From assembly GCA_900315565.1 (NCBI GenBank), contig OMZS01000010.1, positions 1 through 64,000 of the forward strand: a stretch of 64,000 nt of DNA. The letters are read 5' to 3'. Both the position numbers and the translations under genes were made by a program. The stretch is from an uncultured Prevotellaceae bacterium. GTDB taxonomy: Bacteria; Bacteroidota; Bacteroidia; Bacteroidales; Bacteroidaceae. The notes below the pieces were generated by a model that saw only the letters and a program-made list of their open reading frames with translations, was not told where the DNA came from and made no database searches. Positions 8,992 through 16,698 of the stretch are shown one piece after another (position 1 is the stretch's first letter; each line of letters begins with the position of its first letter).

Positions 8992-9651
8992 TTACTGGTT
9001 TTTGGCCTTGTTGGCGTCATTTTTATTGCCTTTTTGCCTCAAAATGGGCAACGAAAGATGGTATTGGACAGCCAAAAGACGGATAATGCACACCACAAAG
9101 AAGGTAACGACGGAGGAAACATGCACCTCTACTTGCAAATAGTCGAGCAAGACGTAAACCATACCACCAAAGACACACGCCATGGCATAAATCTCCTTGC
9201 GGAAGATAAGGGGCACTTCGTTGAGCAAAATGTCGCGGATGACTCCACCAGCAGCTCCCGTGATACACCCCATGATGATAGCCACCCAATAGGGCTGGCC
9301 GAAGAGCAGACTCTTCTGAATGCCAGCAATGGTGAAGAGGGCGAGGCCCAGGGTGTCGAAGATGTGGAGGAACATATTGTAGATGCGGTTGACGTGCTCT
9401 TCGAACAAGATGACGATGACCAGAGCAATGGCAGTACAAATGACGTAGTCGGGGGTGGTCATCCAGAACGGTGTGGTGCGCAAGGCCAGGTCGCGTATGG
9501 TTCCGCCGCCGATGGCTACGGCAAACCCGCAACAGTAGCCGCCAAACCAATCGAAGTTCTTGGCGGCAGCCATACGGATGCCCGAAATGGCGAAAGCGAA
9601 GGTTCCCACAAACTCGATGAGTTGCTGCAGGGTGGCATAGTCGGCTGTCAT
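8992..9651 (-). CDS. TRIC-type / UPF0126 family membrane protein (YicG/YadS-like)
   Basis: The 219-residue protein has seven predicted hydrophobic segments in two related halves. Each half carries the family's glycine-rich motif: AIGGGTIRDLAL near residue 50 and TGAAGGVIRDILL near residue 135. Bacterial members form trimeric cation channels of the TRIC family; the ion in this organism is unknown. The start overlaps the stop of rarA by 4 bp (ATGA), so it is translated from the rarA transcript. The lysine/asparagine-rich tail after the last helix is probably cytoplasmic. Confidence 0.85.
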   Translation of the reverse strand: MTADYATLQQLIEFVGTFAFAISGIRMAAAKNFDWFGGYCCGFAVAIGGGTIRDLALRTTPFWMTTPDYVICTAIALVIVILFEEHVNRIYNMFLHIFDTLGLALFTIAGIQKSLLFGQPYWVAIIMGCITGAAGGVIRDILLNEVPLIFRKEIYAMACVFGGMVYVLLDYLQVEVHVSSVVTFFVVCIIRLLAVQYHLSLPILRQKGNKNDANKAKNQ

Positions 9652-10922
9652 TCTTCAAATCGTTTTCCCCAGCATTGCACCATCTGCCGGTAGAGTTTCT
9701 CCTCTGAGGGCGAGTGTTGGGCGTGCCAGATGCGGTGGTTCTTGAGTTCGTCGGGCATATATTGCTGCTCCTTGAAGTGCCCGGGGTAGTCGTGCGGATA
9801 GATGTAGCCGTCAGCATAGCCCAGCTCGCTCATGAGCTTGGTGGGCGCATTGCGAAGGTGGAGAGGTACAGGCAGATTGCCCGTTTGGCGGACCAGCCGT
9901 AGGGCATCGTCGATGCCAAGATAGGCAGAATTGCTCTTGGGGCTAGTGGCTAAATAAACGGCACACTCAGCCAACGGTATGCGTCCTTCTGGCCAACCGA
10001 TTTTCATGACGGTGTCGAAAGCGGCATTGGCCAGCAGCAGCGCGTTGGGATTGGCCAGCCCTATATCTTCAGCGGCACTGATAACCAGTCGGCGGGCAAT
10101 GAACTTCGGGTCCTCGCCCCCTTCAATCATACGCGCCATCCAGTAGAGAGCGGCATCGGGGTCGCTGCCGCGTATGCTCTTGATGAAAGCCGAAATAATG
10201 TCGTAGTGCATCTCGCCGTCTTTGTCATAAGCCAGCGGATTTTGTTGCAGCCTTTCCACTACCAGTTCGTCGGTAATCACCACCTCGTTGCCAGGTTCTG
10301 CCTCAACCACCAGCTCAAGAATATTGAGCAACTTGCGGGCATCGCCGCCGCTGTATCGCAGAATGGCTCCGGTCTGTTCTACCTTGATGGTGCGTTTCTT
10401 CAATTCCACATCTTCCGTCAGCGCACGGTGGAGCAGTTTCAGCAGGTCGTCTTTCTCGAGTGGTTTGAGCACATAAAGCTGGCAACGTGAAAGCAACGGC
10501 CGGATGACTTCGAACGAAGGGTTCTCGGTGGTGGCTCCGATGAGCGTCACCACACCTCGCTCAACAGCACCTAGCAGCGAGTCTTGCTGGCTCTTGGAGA
10601 AACGGTGTATTTCGTCGATAAAAAGAATGGGCGAAGCCTGATTGAAGAACCGGTTGTTCTTGGCACGTTCAATCACGTCGCGCACATCCTTCACACCGCT
10701 GGTCACGGCACTCAGCGTATAGAACGGCGTTTCCAGACGGTGGGCAATGATTTGTGCCAATGTGGTTTTGCCCACGCCTGGCGGTCCCCAAAGAATGAAC
10801 GACGAGATGCGCCCTGCGTCAATCATCTGACGCAGCACGGCGCCCTTGCCCACCAAATGCTTTTGCCCGATATATTCGTCGAGCGTGCGGGGTCTCAGTC
10901 TTTCGGCTAATGGTTGTGGCAT
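9648..10922 (-). CDS. rarA: Replication-associated recombination protein RarA (AAA ATPase)
   Basis: The 424-residue clamp-loader-like AAA+ protein acts at stalled replication forks. The family hallmark N-terminus PLAERLRPRTLDEYIGQ is present, as are Walker A GPPGVGKTT, Walker B LFIDEIHRF, sensor-1 IGATTENPSF, and the C-terminal tetramerisation domain with SDPDAALYWMARM. Length is normal (E. coli RarA is about 447). It is first in a two-gene operon with the TRIC-like channel gene. A divergent nitrilase-family gene starts 135 bp away. Confidence 0.93.
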   Translation of the reverse strand: MPQPLAERLRPRTLDEYIGQKHLVGKGAVLRQMIDAGRISSFILWGPPGVGKTTLAQIIAHRLETPFYTLSAVTSGVKDVRDVIERAKNNRFFNQASPILFIDEIHRFSKSQQDSLLGAVERGVVTLIGATTENPSFEVIRPLLSRCQLYVLKPLEKDDLLKLLHRALTEDVELKKRTIKVEQTGAILRYSGGDARKLLNILELVVEAEPGNEVVITDELVVERLQQNPLAYDKDGEMHYDIISAFIKSIRGSDPDAALYWMARMIEGGEDPKFIARRLVISAAEDIGLANPNALLLANAAFDTVMKIGWPEGRIPLAECAVYLATSPKSNSAYLGIDDALRLVRQTGNLPVPLHLRNAPTKLMSELGYADGYIYPHDYPGHFKEQQYMPDELKNHRIWHAQHSPSEEKLYRQMVQCWGKRFEE

Positions 10923-10945
10923 TTCTTTTTAAGTCTATGTTGGCG

Positions 10946-10977
10946 CAAAATTAAAAATATTATCGCAATTACACAAA
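10946..10977 (-). promoter_or_regulatory. Promoter of rarA
   Basis: On the minus strand TTTG (10974-10977) and TAATTTTG (10946-10953) are 20 bp apart. It lies back to back with the divergent promoter at 10995-11024. Confidence 0.7.
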
Positions 10978-10994
10978 AATTCTAAGCGAAAAAC

Positions 10995-11024
10995 TTGTGA
11001 ATTACAAATTATGTATTACCTTTG
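10995..11024 (+). promoter_or_regulatory. Promoter of the omega-amidase gene
   Basis: TTG (10995-10997) and TACCTTTG (11017-11024) are 19 bp apart. The -7 box overlaps a possible TTG start at 11022, which argues for the ATG at 11058 instead. Confidence 0.65.
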
Positions 11025-11057
11025 CCAGCAGATGTGGACAAGATAACAACAAAAAAC

Positions 11058-11837
11058 ATGAAAATAACCATTCTGCAAACAGACATCCAATGGGCCGCTC
11101 CGGCGGCAAACATGGCCAATGCAGAAAGACTTATTGACGATGCTGGAGAAGCTGATTTGTTTGTCTTGCCCGAAATGTGGTCAACAGGTTTTGCCACCGA
11201 GCCGGCCGGAATAGCCGAGTCCGAAGAGGGCGAGGCCTTCGAATGGATGGTAAGAATGGCGCACGGGCGAAAGGCCGCAATAGCCGGAAGCATTGCCATC
11301 CGTACGCGCGAAGGCGAGTATCGCAACCGCCATTATTTTGTGCGTCCCGATGGCTCGTTCGACTATTACGACAAGCACCACTTGTTCACCTACGGACACG
11401 AAGACCAGTTCTTCACCCCTGGAAACAGCCGCACTGTGGCCAACTACATGGGCATTAGATTTCTGCTCATCACCTGCTACGACACGCGCTTTCCGCTCTG
11501 GATGCGCTACAACGACGACTACGATGCCATCATCATCGTGGCCAACTGGCCTTCCAACCGGCAGCTGGCATGGCATACGCTGGTCAGGGCAAGAGCCATT
11601 GAAAACCAGTGTCACGTGATTGCAGCCAACCGCACCGGCACCGACCCTTGTTCGACCTACTCGGGCGAAAGTTGCATCATCGACGCCTACGGCAACACAC
11701 TGGCTCAGGCCGAGGGAAACAGCCAGCAAACTGTCAGTGCCACCATCGACTTAGAACGCCAACGGCACTTCAGAGAAAAGTTTCCCGTTTTGCGCGAGCG
11801 CGACATACTGAAAGTTTTCCCCGCGCTCTACACATAA
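11058..11837 (+). CDS. Nitrilase-family amidohydrolase, omega-amidase (YafV-like)
   Basis: The 259-residue C-N hydrolase has the catalytic triad in order: Glu in LPEMWSTGF, Lys in YDKHHLF and Cys in LITCYDTRFP. The WST and HLF contexts are those of omega-amidase/YafV, which hydrolyses alpha-ketoglutaramate or ketosuccinamate produced by glutamine transaminases. It is cytoplasmic with no signal peptide. The ATG at 11058 is used; the extension from 11022 would start inside the promoter. It is followed after 33 bp by an acidic hypothetical gene and possibly cotranscribed with it. Confidence 0.85.
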   Translation: MKITILQTDIQWAAPAANMANAERLIDDAGEADLFVLPEMWSTGFATEPAGIAESEEGEAFEWMVRMAHGRKAAIAGSIAIRTREGEYRNRHYFVRPDGSFDYYDKHHLFTYGHEDQFFTPGNSRTVANYMGIRFLLITCYDTRFPLWMRYNDDYDAIIIVANWPSNRQLAWHTLVRARAIENQCHVIAANRTGTDPCSTYSGESCIIDAYGNTLAQAEGNSQQTVSATIDLERQRHFREKFPVLRERDILKVFPALYT

Positions 11838-11870
11838 ACATTTCAACCGAAAACAAAAAACAATTAAGAT

Positions 11871-12674
11871 ATGAAAGAAACAGCCAACAAAGCACTATCG
11901 CTGAAAACCCTCACCAAAGGAAACGTGTGGGACATTCAAGAGAACGACATCTTCCGCATGTGGGAGGCAGCCGAAAAAGACTCCGACATGAAAGACAACC
12001 TGCGACACTACTCCGACATCATACGCAGTGCCTTTGAAATTGAAGAGGTGAAAATAGACAAGCCCGAAGTCATCAAAAAATATGAGGCACGCGGATTCAA
12101 GGTGGGACAGGTAAGGCTCGACGAATCCACAAAAATTAAGTGGGCCATCAAAAAACGCCCCATTCTCCGCGTCACCGACCTCACCTACGAGAACATACGC
12201 CACATTAGTGCTGCCAAGCTCATGGAGGTTATCGACCGTAACTTCGGTGGCGGATGGGACTCGCTCTCGCAAAGCATACAGGATATCATTCAGAGCGGTT
12301 TCGACATCAGTACCACCACGCTTCCTGCCGACCGTCTGCACAAGCCCGGAGGCATGTACGAGAAAAAAGTGGACGACGGTTTCGAAGTGCTTGAAATTCC
12401 CAAAGGAAGTTGGGTGGAGGCCATCTTCGCCAAGGCCAAACCCGAAGTAGAAAGACCCAGAACCAAATTCGACATTGAAGAAACCGACGAACTCGACTCT
12501 GAAGAGGACGACGACGAGGATGTAATCGTTGAAGACCACTACAACGACCGCGATGAGGACGAGGATGACTACGACGAGGACAAGCTGACCGAGGAAAGCT
12601 ACCGAACCACTTACGAGGAGAATCCCGAAGACCTGAGCCTTGATGCCGTTGACGTAGCCGATGACGACTATTAA
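11871..12674 (+). CDS. Hypothetical protein with a very acidic C-terminal tail
   Basis: The 267-residue protein is unrecognised. Residues 1 to about 195 look globular and mixed alpha/beta (IKWAIKKRPILRVTDLTYENIRHISAAKL..). Residues about 200-267 are mostly Asp and Glu (EEDDDEDVIVED, DEDEDDYDED) and probably disordered. No signal peptide or membrane segment is present, so it is cytoplasmic. It lies between the omega-amidase and btuB genes, with 67 bp of GAGTTAG-type repeats before btuB. The acidic tail suggests a nucleic-acid-mimic, chaperone-like or cation-binding role, but that is speculation. Confidence 0.75.
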   Translation: MKETANKALSLKTLTKGNVWDIQENDIFRMWEAAEKDSDMKDNLRHYSDIIRSAFEIEEVKIDKPEVIKKYEARGFKVGQVRLDESTKIKWAIKKRPILRVTDLTYENIRHISAAKLMEVIDRNFGGGWDSLSQSIQDIIQSGFDISTTTLPADRLHKPGGMYEKKVDDGFEVLEIPKGSWVEAIFAKAKPEVERPRTKFDIEETDELDSEEDDDEDVIVEDHYNDRDEDEDDYDEDKLTEESYRTTYEENPEDLSLDAVDVADDDY

Positions 12675-12741
12675 GTTAAGAGTTTGGAGTTAGGAATTAG
12701 GAGTTTTGAGTTAATAGTTAGGAGTTAGGAGTTACGGGTTC
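12675..12741 (+). repeat. GAGTTAG-type repeats before btuB
   Basis: About eight imperfect copies of GGAGTTA/GAGTTAG fill the gap between the acidic hypothetical gene and btuB. They are the same heptamer family as at 2326-2498, but in one orientation only. No riboswitch or -7 box is visible here. Confidence 0.7.
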
Positions 12742-14808
12742 GTGAAGAAACTCTCCATTCTGTGGCTGTTGTGCCTGTTGGCAGTCCACGTTGCGGCACA
12801 AAACAAAAGCGCTGAGCCTGCCAGCGAGAAGTCTGCCAAGCAGAAAACTTCCAGCCGGCTCGACAGCATGCAGCACATCAAGGAAGTAATCGTAACGTCG
12901 CAGCTGCAACGTACCATTATACCTGTGCAACGGCTTGCTGGCGACGAGCTGCGACGGCTGAGCGTTCACTCCGTGGCTGATGCCATGCGCTATTTTGCGG
13001 GCGTGCAAATCAAGGACTACGGCGGCATTGGCGGACTCAAGACCGTAAACATACGCTCGTTGGGCACCAACCACACGGGCGTTTTCTATGACGGCATAGA
13101 GCTGGGCAACGCCCAAAACGGAGTGGTGGATCTGGGCCGCTTCTCGCTCGACAATATGGAGAGCGTGCAGCTCTACAACGGACAGAAAACCAATATTTTT
13201 CAGCCAGCCAAGGATTTTGCCTCGGCATCGGCTGTTTATATGCAGTCGCGCCTGCCTGTGTTCGCCACGGGCAAGCGCGACAATCTTAATGTGGCCATCA
13301 AAGCGGGGTCGTTCGACACGTTCAATCCGTCGCTGCTCTGGGAGCACCGTCTGGGCGAGCACCTGCGAAGCCAGCTCAGCGCCGAGTGGATGACCACGTC
13401 GGGCAAATACCGATTCCACTATGCCAAGCGCAACGGCTACGACACCACCGAGGTGCGCCGCAACGGCGACGTGAAAGCCCTGCGCGCCGAGGCTTCGCTC
13501 TACGGTATTCTGAAGCGCGGCAACTGGAAAGGCAAGCTCTACCTCTACAACAGCGAGCGCGGCTACCCAGGAGCCGCCGTGCGCGAAGAGCCTGGACGTT
13601 TCAGCCATCAGGACCGCCAGTGGGACACCAACGTTTTTGCACAAGCCTCGTTCCGTCAGAATTTCAGCGACTTCTACAGTTTGCTGCTCAACGCCAAAAC
13701 CGCCTACGACTACCTGCACTATCTGAGCGATCCGCGGTTGGACGTCACCACCATGTTTGTTGACAACACCTACCGCCAGACAGAGCTCTATTTTTCCGCA
13801 GCCCACCTTTTCAACATCAAGAGTTGGTGGAACGTTTCGCTGAGCAACGACATCCAGTACAACTATCTTGATGCCAACCTCACCAACTTTGTTTATCCCC
13901 ACCGCGTGGGGTTACTCACTGCCGTGGCTACTGCCGTTCAGCTGCCCCGCTTCAGCGCACAGGCAAGTCTTCTGCACACTTACGCCAACGACTACACCAA
14001 CGAGGTGGGAGGCACCACCGGAAAATACACGCGCCTCACCCCTACCCTCGCCCTCAACTACCGTCCCTTCGAGCAGAGCGGCAACGCCCTGACAGAGCAG
14101 CTGTCGCTACGCGCCTTCTACAAACGTGTGTTCAGGTTCCCAACATTCAACGACCTCTACTACACTTTTGTGGGCAACAAGACGCTCGAACCAGAAACCA
14201 GCACCCAGTACGACCTCGGCGCCACCTGGAACATTGCCTTTGCCACACCTCAATGGCTGCGTCACGCTTCACTCACACTCGACGCCTACTACAACACCGT
14301 TGACAACAAGATTGTGGCCCTGCCATCGAGCAACCAGTTTCGCTGGACCATGATGAACTTCGGTTACTGTCAGATTCTGGGACTCGACATTGCTACCAAG
14401 CTGCAGTGGCACGTGGGACAGGTAGATGTCTCCACGCAAGCCACCTACACCTATACCCGTGCCAAGGACAAGACCGAGCCCCAAAGCGAGTTTTACGGTG
14501 GCCAGCTGCCTTACATTCCCTGGCACAGCGGCTCGGCCATCGTCGGTTTGTCGTGGCGCCAATGGTCGGCCAACTACAGTTTTATTTACACGGGTGAGCG
14601 CTACGAGTCGAGTGCCAACATTCCCGAGAACTATTCCAAGCCCTGGTACACCAGCGACTTGTCGCTCTCGCACGAACTAAAGCTGAAGCAATGGCAGCTG
14701 CGCATCACAGCCGAAGTGAACAACATTTTCAACCAGCAATACGAAGTAGTGCAATGCTATCCCATGCCCGGCACCAACTTCAAGCTGAAAATCAATTTTA
14801 TTCTCTGA
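12742..14808 (+). CDS. btuB: TonB-dependent outer-membrane receptor, probable cobalamin transporter
   Basis: The 688-residue protein has a signal peptide (KKLSILWLLCLLAVHVAAQ), a TonB-box-like KEVIVTS near residue 47 and a plug domain to about residue 160 (SVADAMRYFAGVQIKDYGG..). A 22-strand-type barrel follows, ending ..TNFKLKINFIL. Compact size (no CarboxypepD-like extension) and its neighbours fit BtuB: a BtuG-like lipoprotein 27 bp downstream, then a cobalamin riboswitch, BtuH-, BtuF- and BtuC-like genes. The start is GTG at 12742, which places the signal peptide correctly. Unlike most B12 receptor genes, no riboswitch precedes it. B12 specificity is inferred from context. Confidence 0.85.
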   Translation: MKKLSILWLLCLLAVHVAAQNKSAEPASEKSAKQKTSSRLDSMQHIKEVIVTSQLQRTIIPVQRLAGDELRRLSVHSVADAMRYFAGVQIKDYGGIGGLKTVNIRSLGTNHTGVFYDGIELGNAQNGVVDLGRFSLDNMESVQLYNGQKTNIFQPAKDFASASAVYMQSRLPVFATGKRDNLNVAIKAGSFDTFNPSLLWEHRLGEHLRSQLSAEWMTTSGKYRFHYAKRNGYDTTEVRRNGDVKALRAEASLYGILKRGNWKGKLYLYNSERGYPGAAVREEPGRFSHQDRQWDTNVFAQASFRQNFSDFYSLLLNAKTAYDYLHYLSDPRLDVTTMFVDNTYRQTELYFSAAHLFNIKSWWNVSLSNDIQYNYLDANLTNFVYPHRVGLLTAVATAVQLPRFSAQASLLHTYANDYTNEVGGTTGKYTRLTPTLALNYRPFEQSGNALTEQLSLRAFYKRVFRFPTFNDLYYTFVGNKTLEPETSTQYDLGATWNIAFATPQWLRHASLTLDAYYNTVDNKIVALPSSNQFRWTMMNFGYCQILGLDIATKLQWHVGQVDVSTQATYTYTRAKDKTEPQSEFYGGQLPYIPWHSGSAIVGLSWRQWSANYSFIYTGERYESSANIPENYSKPWYTSDLSLSHELKLKQWQLRITAEVNNIFNQQYEVVQCYPMPGTNFKLKINFIL

Positions 14809-14835
14809 CCCAACAACACCGAAAACCTATACAGC

Positions 14836-16032
14836 ATGAATACCCCTCCCCTATTCCGCACCTTGTCGTCAACACTCCTTTTGGCCCTCGCCGCTCTATG
14901 GCTGTTAGACGGCTGCCGCACCGACGACGAATGGAGCGTTCCCTCGTCGCGCGTCAACGTTGACACCACCCGCATTGCCCCCAATGCCGAGGTAGTGGGT
15001 TTCTACCTGCTCAACGAGGGCAACATGGGCATGAACAAATGCACGCTCGATTACTACGATGCCACCACGGGCCAGTATCACCGCAACATTTTCAGCCAAA
15101 TCAACCCCGGCGTGGTGCAGGAGCTGGGCGACGTGGGCAACGATCTGCAAATCTACGACGGCAAGTTGTGGGCCGTCATCAACTGCTCGCACTTTGTTGA
15201 GGTGATGGAGCAACAAACCGCCCGCCACATCACCCAAATATCCATTCCCAACTGCCGCTACATTTGTTTCAAAGGACGCTACGCCTACGTCAGCAGCTAT
15301 GCAGGTCCCGTACAGATAGACCCTAACGCCCGCCTTGGCTACGTGGCCAAAATCGACACCCACACGCTGCAGCTGACGGACACCTGCAACGTGGGCTATC
15401 AGCCCGAGCAGATGGCCGTTGTGGGCAGCAAGCTCTATGTGGCCAACTCCGGCGGCTACCGTGTGCCCAACTACGACCGCACCGTGAGCGTCATCGACCT
15501 CAACACCTTCAAGGTGATGAAAACTATCGACGTGGCCATTAACCTGCACCGCGTCGTGGCCGATGCCTACGGCCAGGTGTGGGTATCCTCGCGCGGCGAC
15601 TACTACGGCGAGGACTCGCGCCTTTTCTGCATCAACTCGCAGACCGACACCGTAACCGACTCCGTCAACATTGCCACCAGCGGCATGACGCTTGCCAACG
15701 CGCAGTCGGACTCGCTCTACATTTACGGCACCGAGTGGAACTACGCCACCAACCAGTGGACCGTCAACTATGCCGTCGTCAACGTGCGCACCCACGAAGT
15801 GCTCACCCGCAACTTCATCACCGACGGAACAGAGAAAACCATTCAGCAGCCCTACGGCATCAGGGTGAATCCCGACAATGCCGACATCTACGTCACCGAC
15901 GCGGGCAATTTTGTCACCCCCGGCTATCTCTACTGTTTCTCGGCCGACGGCAAGCAGAAATGGCGCGTACGCGCAGGCGACATCCCCGCCCACTTCGCCT
16001 TTACTACCCTGAAAGTGGCCATACCAGAGTGA
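14836..16032 (+). CDS. btuG: BtuG-like surface lipoprotein (YncE-type beta-propeller)
   Basis: The 398-residue protein has a lipoprotein signal (LLALAALWLLDGC), the cysteine being followed by acidic residues (RTDDE) as in Bacteroidetes surface-exported lipoproteins. The body shows repeated beta-propeller blades (GKLWAVIN, GRYAYVSSYAG, SKLYVANSGG, DRTVSVIDLNTFKV, GQVWVSSRGDYYG, ADIYVTDAGNF). In Bacteroides thetaiotaomicron the seven-bladed lipoprotein BtuG caps BtuB and captures B12 with very high affinity. The gene order btuB-btuG with 27 bp spacing is the same here. Function is inferred from that family and context. The lipobox has Asp at -2, slightly unusual. Confidence 0.82.
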   Translation: MNTPPLFRTLSSTLLLALAALWLLDGCRTDDEWSVPSSRVNVDTTRIAPNAEVVGFYLLNEGNMGMNKCTLDYYDATTGQYHRNIFSQINPGVVQELGDVGNDLQIYDGKLWAVINCSHFVEVMEQQTARHITQISIPNCRYICFKGRYAYVSSYAGPVQIDPNARLGYVAKIDTHTLQLTDTCNVGYQPEQMAVVGSKLYVANSGGYRVPNYDRTVSVIDLNTFKVMKTIDVAINLHRVVADAYGQVWVSSRGDYYGEDSRLFCINSQTDTVTDSVNIATSGMTLANAQSDSLYIYGTEWNYATNQWTVNYAVVNVRTHEVLTRNFITDGTEKTIQQPYGIRVNPDNADIYVTDAGNFVTPGYLYCFSADGKQKWRVRAGDIPAHFAFTTLKVAIPE

Positions 16033-16320
16033 GGCTTCGCCGAAATTATTCACGGCATTACGAAATTATCTCACGGCATTACGAAATTATCTCACGGTGT
16101 TACGAAATTATCTCACGACATTACGAAATTATCTCACGACATTACGAAATTATCTCACGACATTAATCTATAATTTACTAGAGAATTTCATCATATCTCC
16201 CGACGCTTTTTTTCCAAGCCACGAGTACAAAGAATTATCTTCCGATGATACAATGAAATTTTCTAGAAAATTTGTGAGCAACGCCGTGAGATAATTTCGT
16301 AATGTCGTGAGTTGTTTTTT
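16033..16320. repeat. Six 21-bp tandem repeats plus palindromic element (copy 2)
   Basis: Six head-to-tail 21-bp units of the type CACGACATTACGAAATTATCT occupy 16051-16176; the first three have CGGC or GGTG variants and the last is degenerate. A single inverted copy, GAGATAATTTCGTAATGTCGTGAG, lies at 16288-16311. Between them at 16256-16273 is the 18-bp palindrome AAATTTTCTAGAAAATTT, identical to the core at 355-372. The element sits after the btuG stop and before the riboswitch promoter, so it may also end the btuB-btuG transcript. Confidence 0.85.
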
Positions 16321-16378
16321 TATTCCTGAGAGAGAATTAAGGGAAACAAAGAAAAATGAATATATTTTCCGTTTTTAT

Positions 16379-16409
16379 TTTGCCGTTTCAAAATAAAAAC
16401 GTACTTTTG
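16379..16409 (+). promoter_or_regulatory. Promoter driving the cobalamin riboswitch transcript
   Basis: TTTG (16379-16382) and TACTTTTG (16402-16409) are 19 bp apart, a full consensus match, just upstream of the aptamer. Confidence 0.8.
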
Positions 16410-16417
16410 CCTACGCA

Positions 16418-16622
16418 TAAGGTTGCTCTGCGCGTACATATTATTATATATGCGCTGGCAAGCAAAAGGGAATCAGGTGAAAATCCTGAACTGTCCGGCA
16501 GCTGTAAGTTGTTCCTTAACAGGCAACGAACACACCAAGCCACTGAAATCAAACTGAGTTAGTTAGTTTTGGGAAGGCGTTCGTTGTTGGGCGACAAAGT
16601 CAGAAGACCTGCCTCGTGCATC
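16418..16622 (+). promoter_or_regulatory. Cobalamin (B12) riboswitch aptamer
   Basis: Conserved cobalamin-aptamer pieces appear in order: GGGAATCAGGTGAAAATCC with AACTGTCCGGCAGCTGTAAG (about 16470-16508), the B12-box core GCCACTG (16540-16546) and GTCAGAAGACCTGCC (16599-16613). It follows a perfect promoter and precedes the secreted-protein gene at 16699. Adenosylcobalamin or methylcobalamin binding would lower expression of the genes downstream. It appears to control 16699-24019 directly; btuB and btuG lie upstream of it and are not covered. Confidence 0.93.
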
Positions 16623-16626
16623 AATG

Positions 16627-16661
16627 TCCTCGTTTCTGCCTCTTGGGTTAGGCGGCGAGGA
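16627..16661 (+). promoter_or_regulatory. Riboswitch expression-platform hairpin
   Basis: TCCTCG/CGAGGA with inner GCCT/AGGC forms a hairpin immediately after the aptamer and about 38 nt before the start codon. It lacks a U-run, so control is more likely at translation or mRNA stability than by termination. Confidence 0.5.
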
Positions 16662-16698
16662 GCCAACAAATTTAACTTATCAACAAACGTTTTTCGAC

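Noticed and set aside
16051-16176. CRISPR-like look of the six 21-bp repeats
   Set aside because: The copies are contiguous with no spacers, and no cas genes are in the window.
16624-16698. Longer start of the secreted B12-locus protein
   Set aside because: The ATG at 16624 is inside the riboswitch expression platform, and the extension would hide the signal peptide that begins at 16699.
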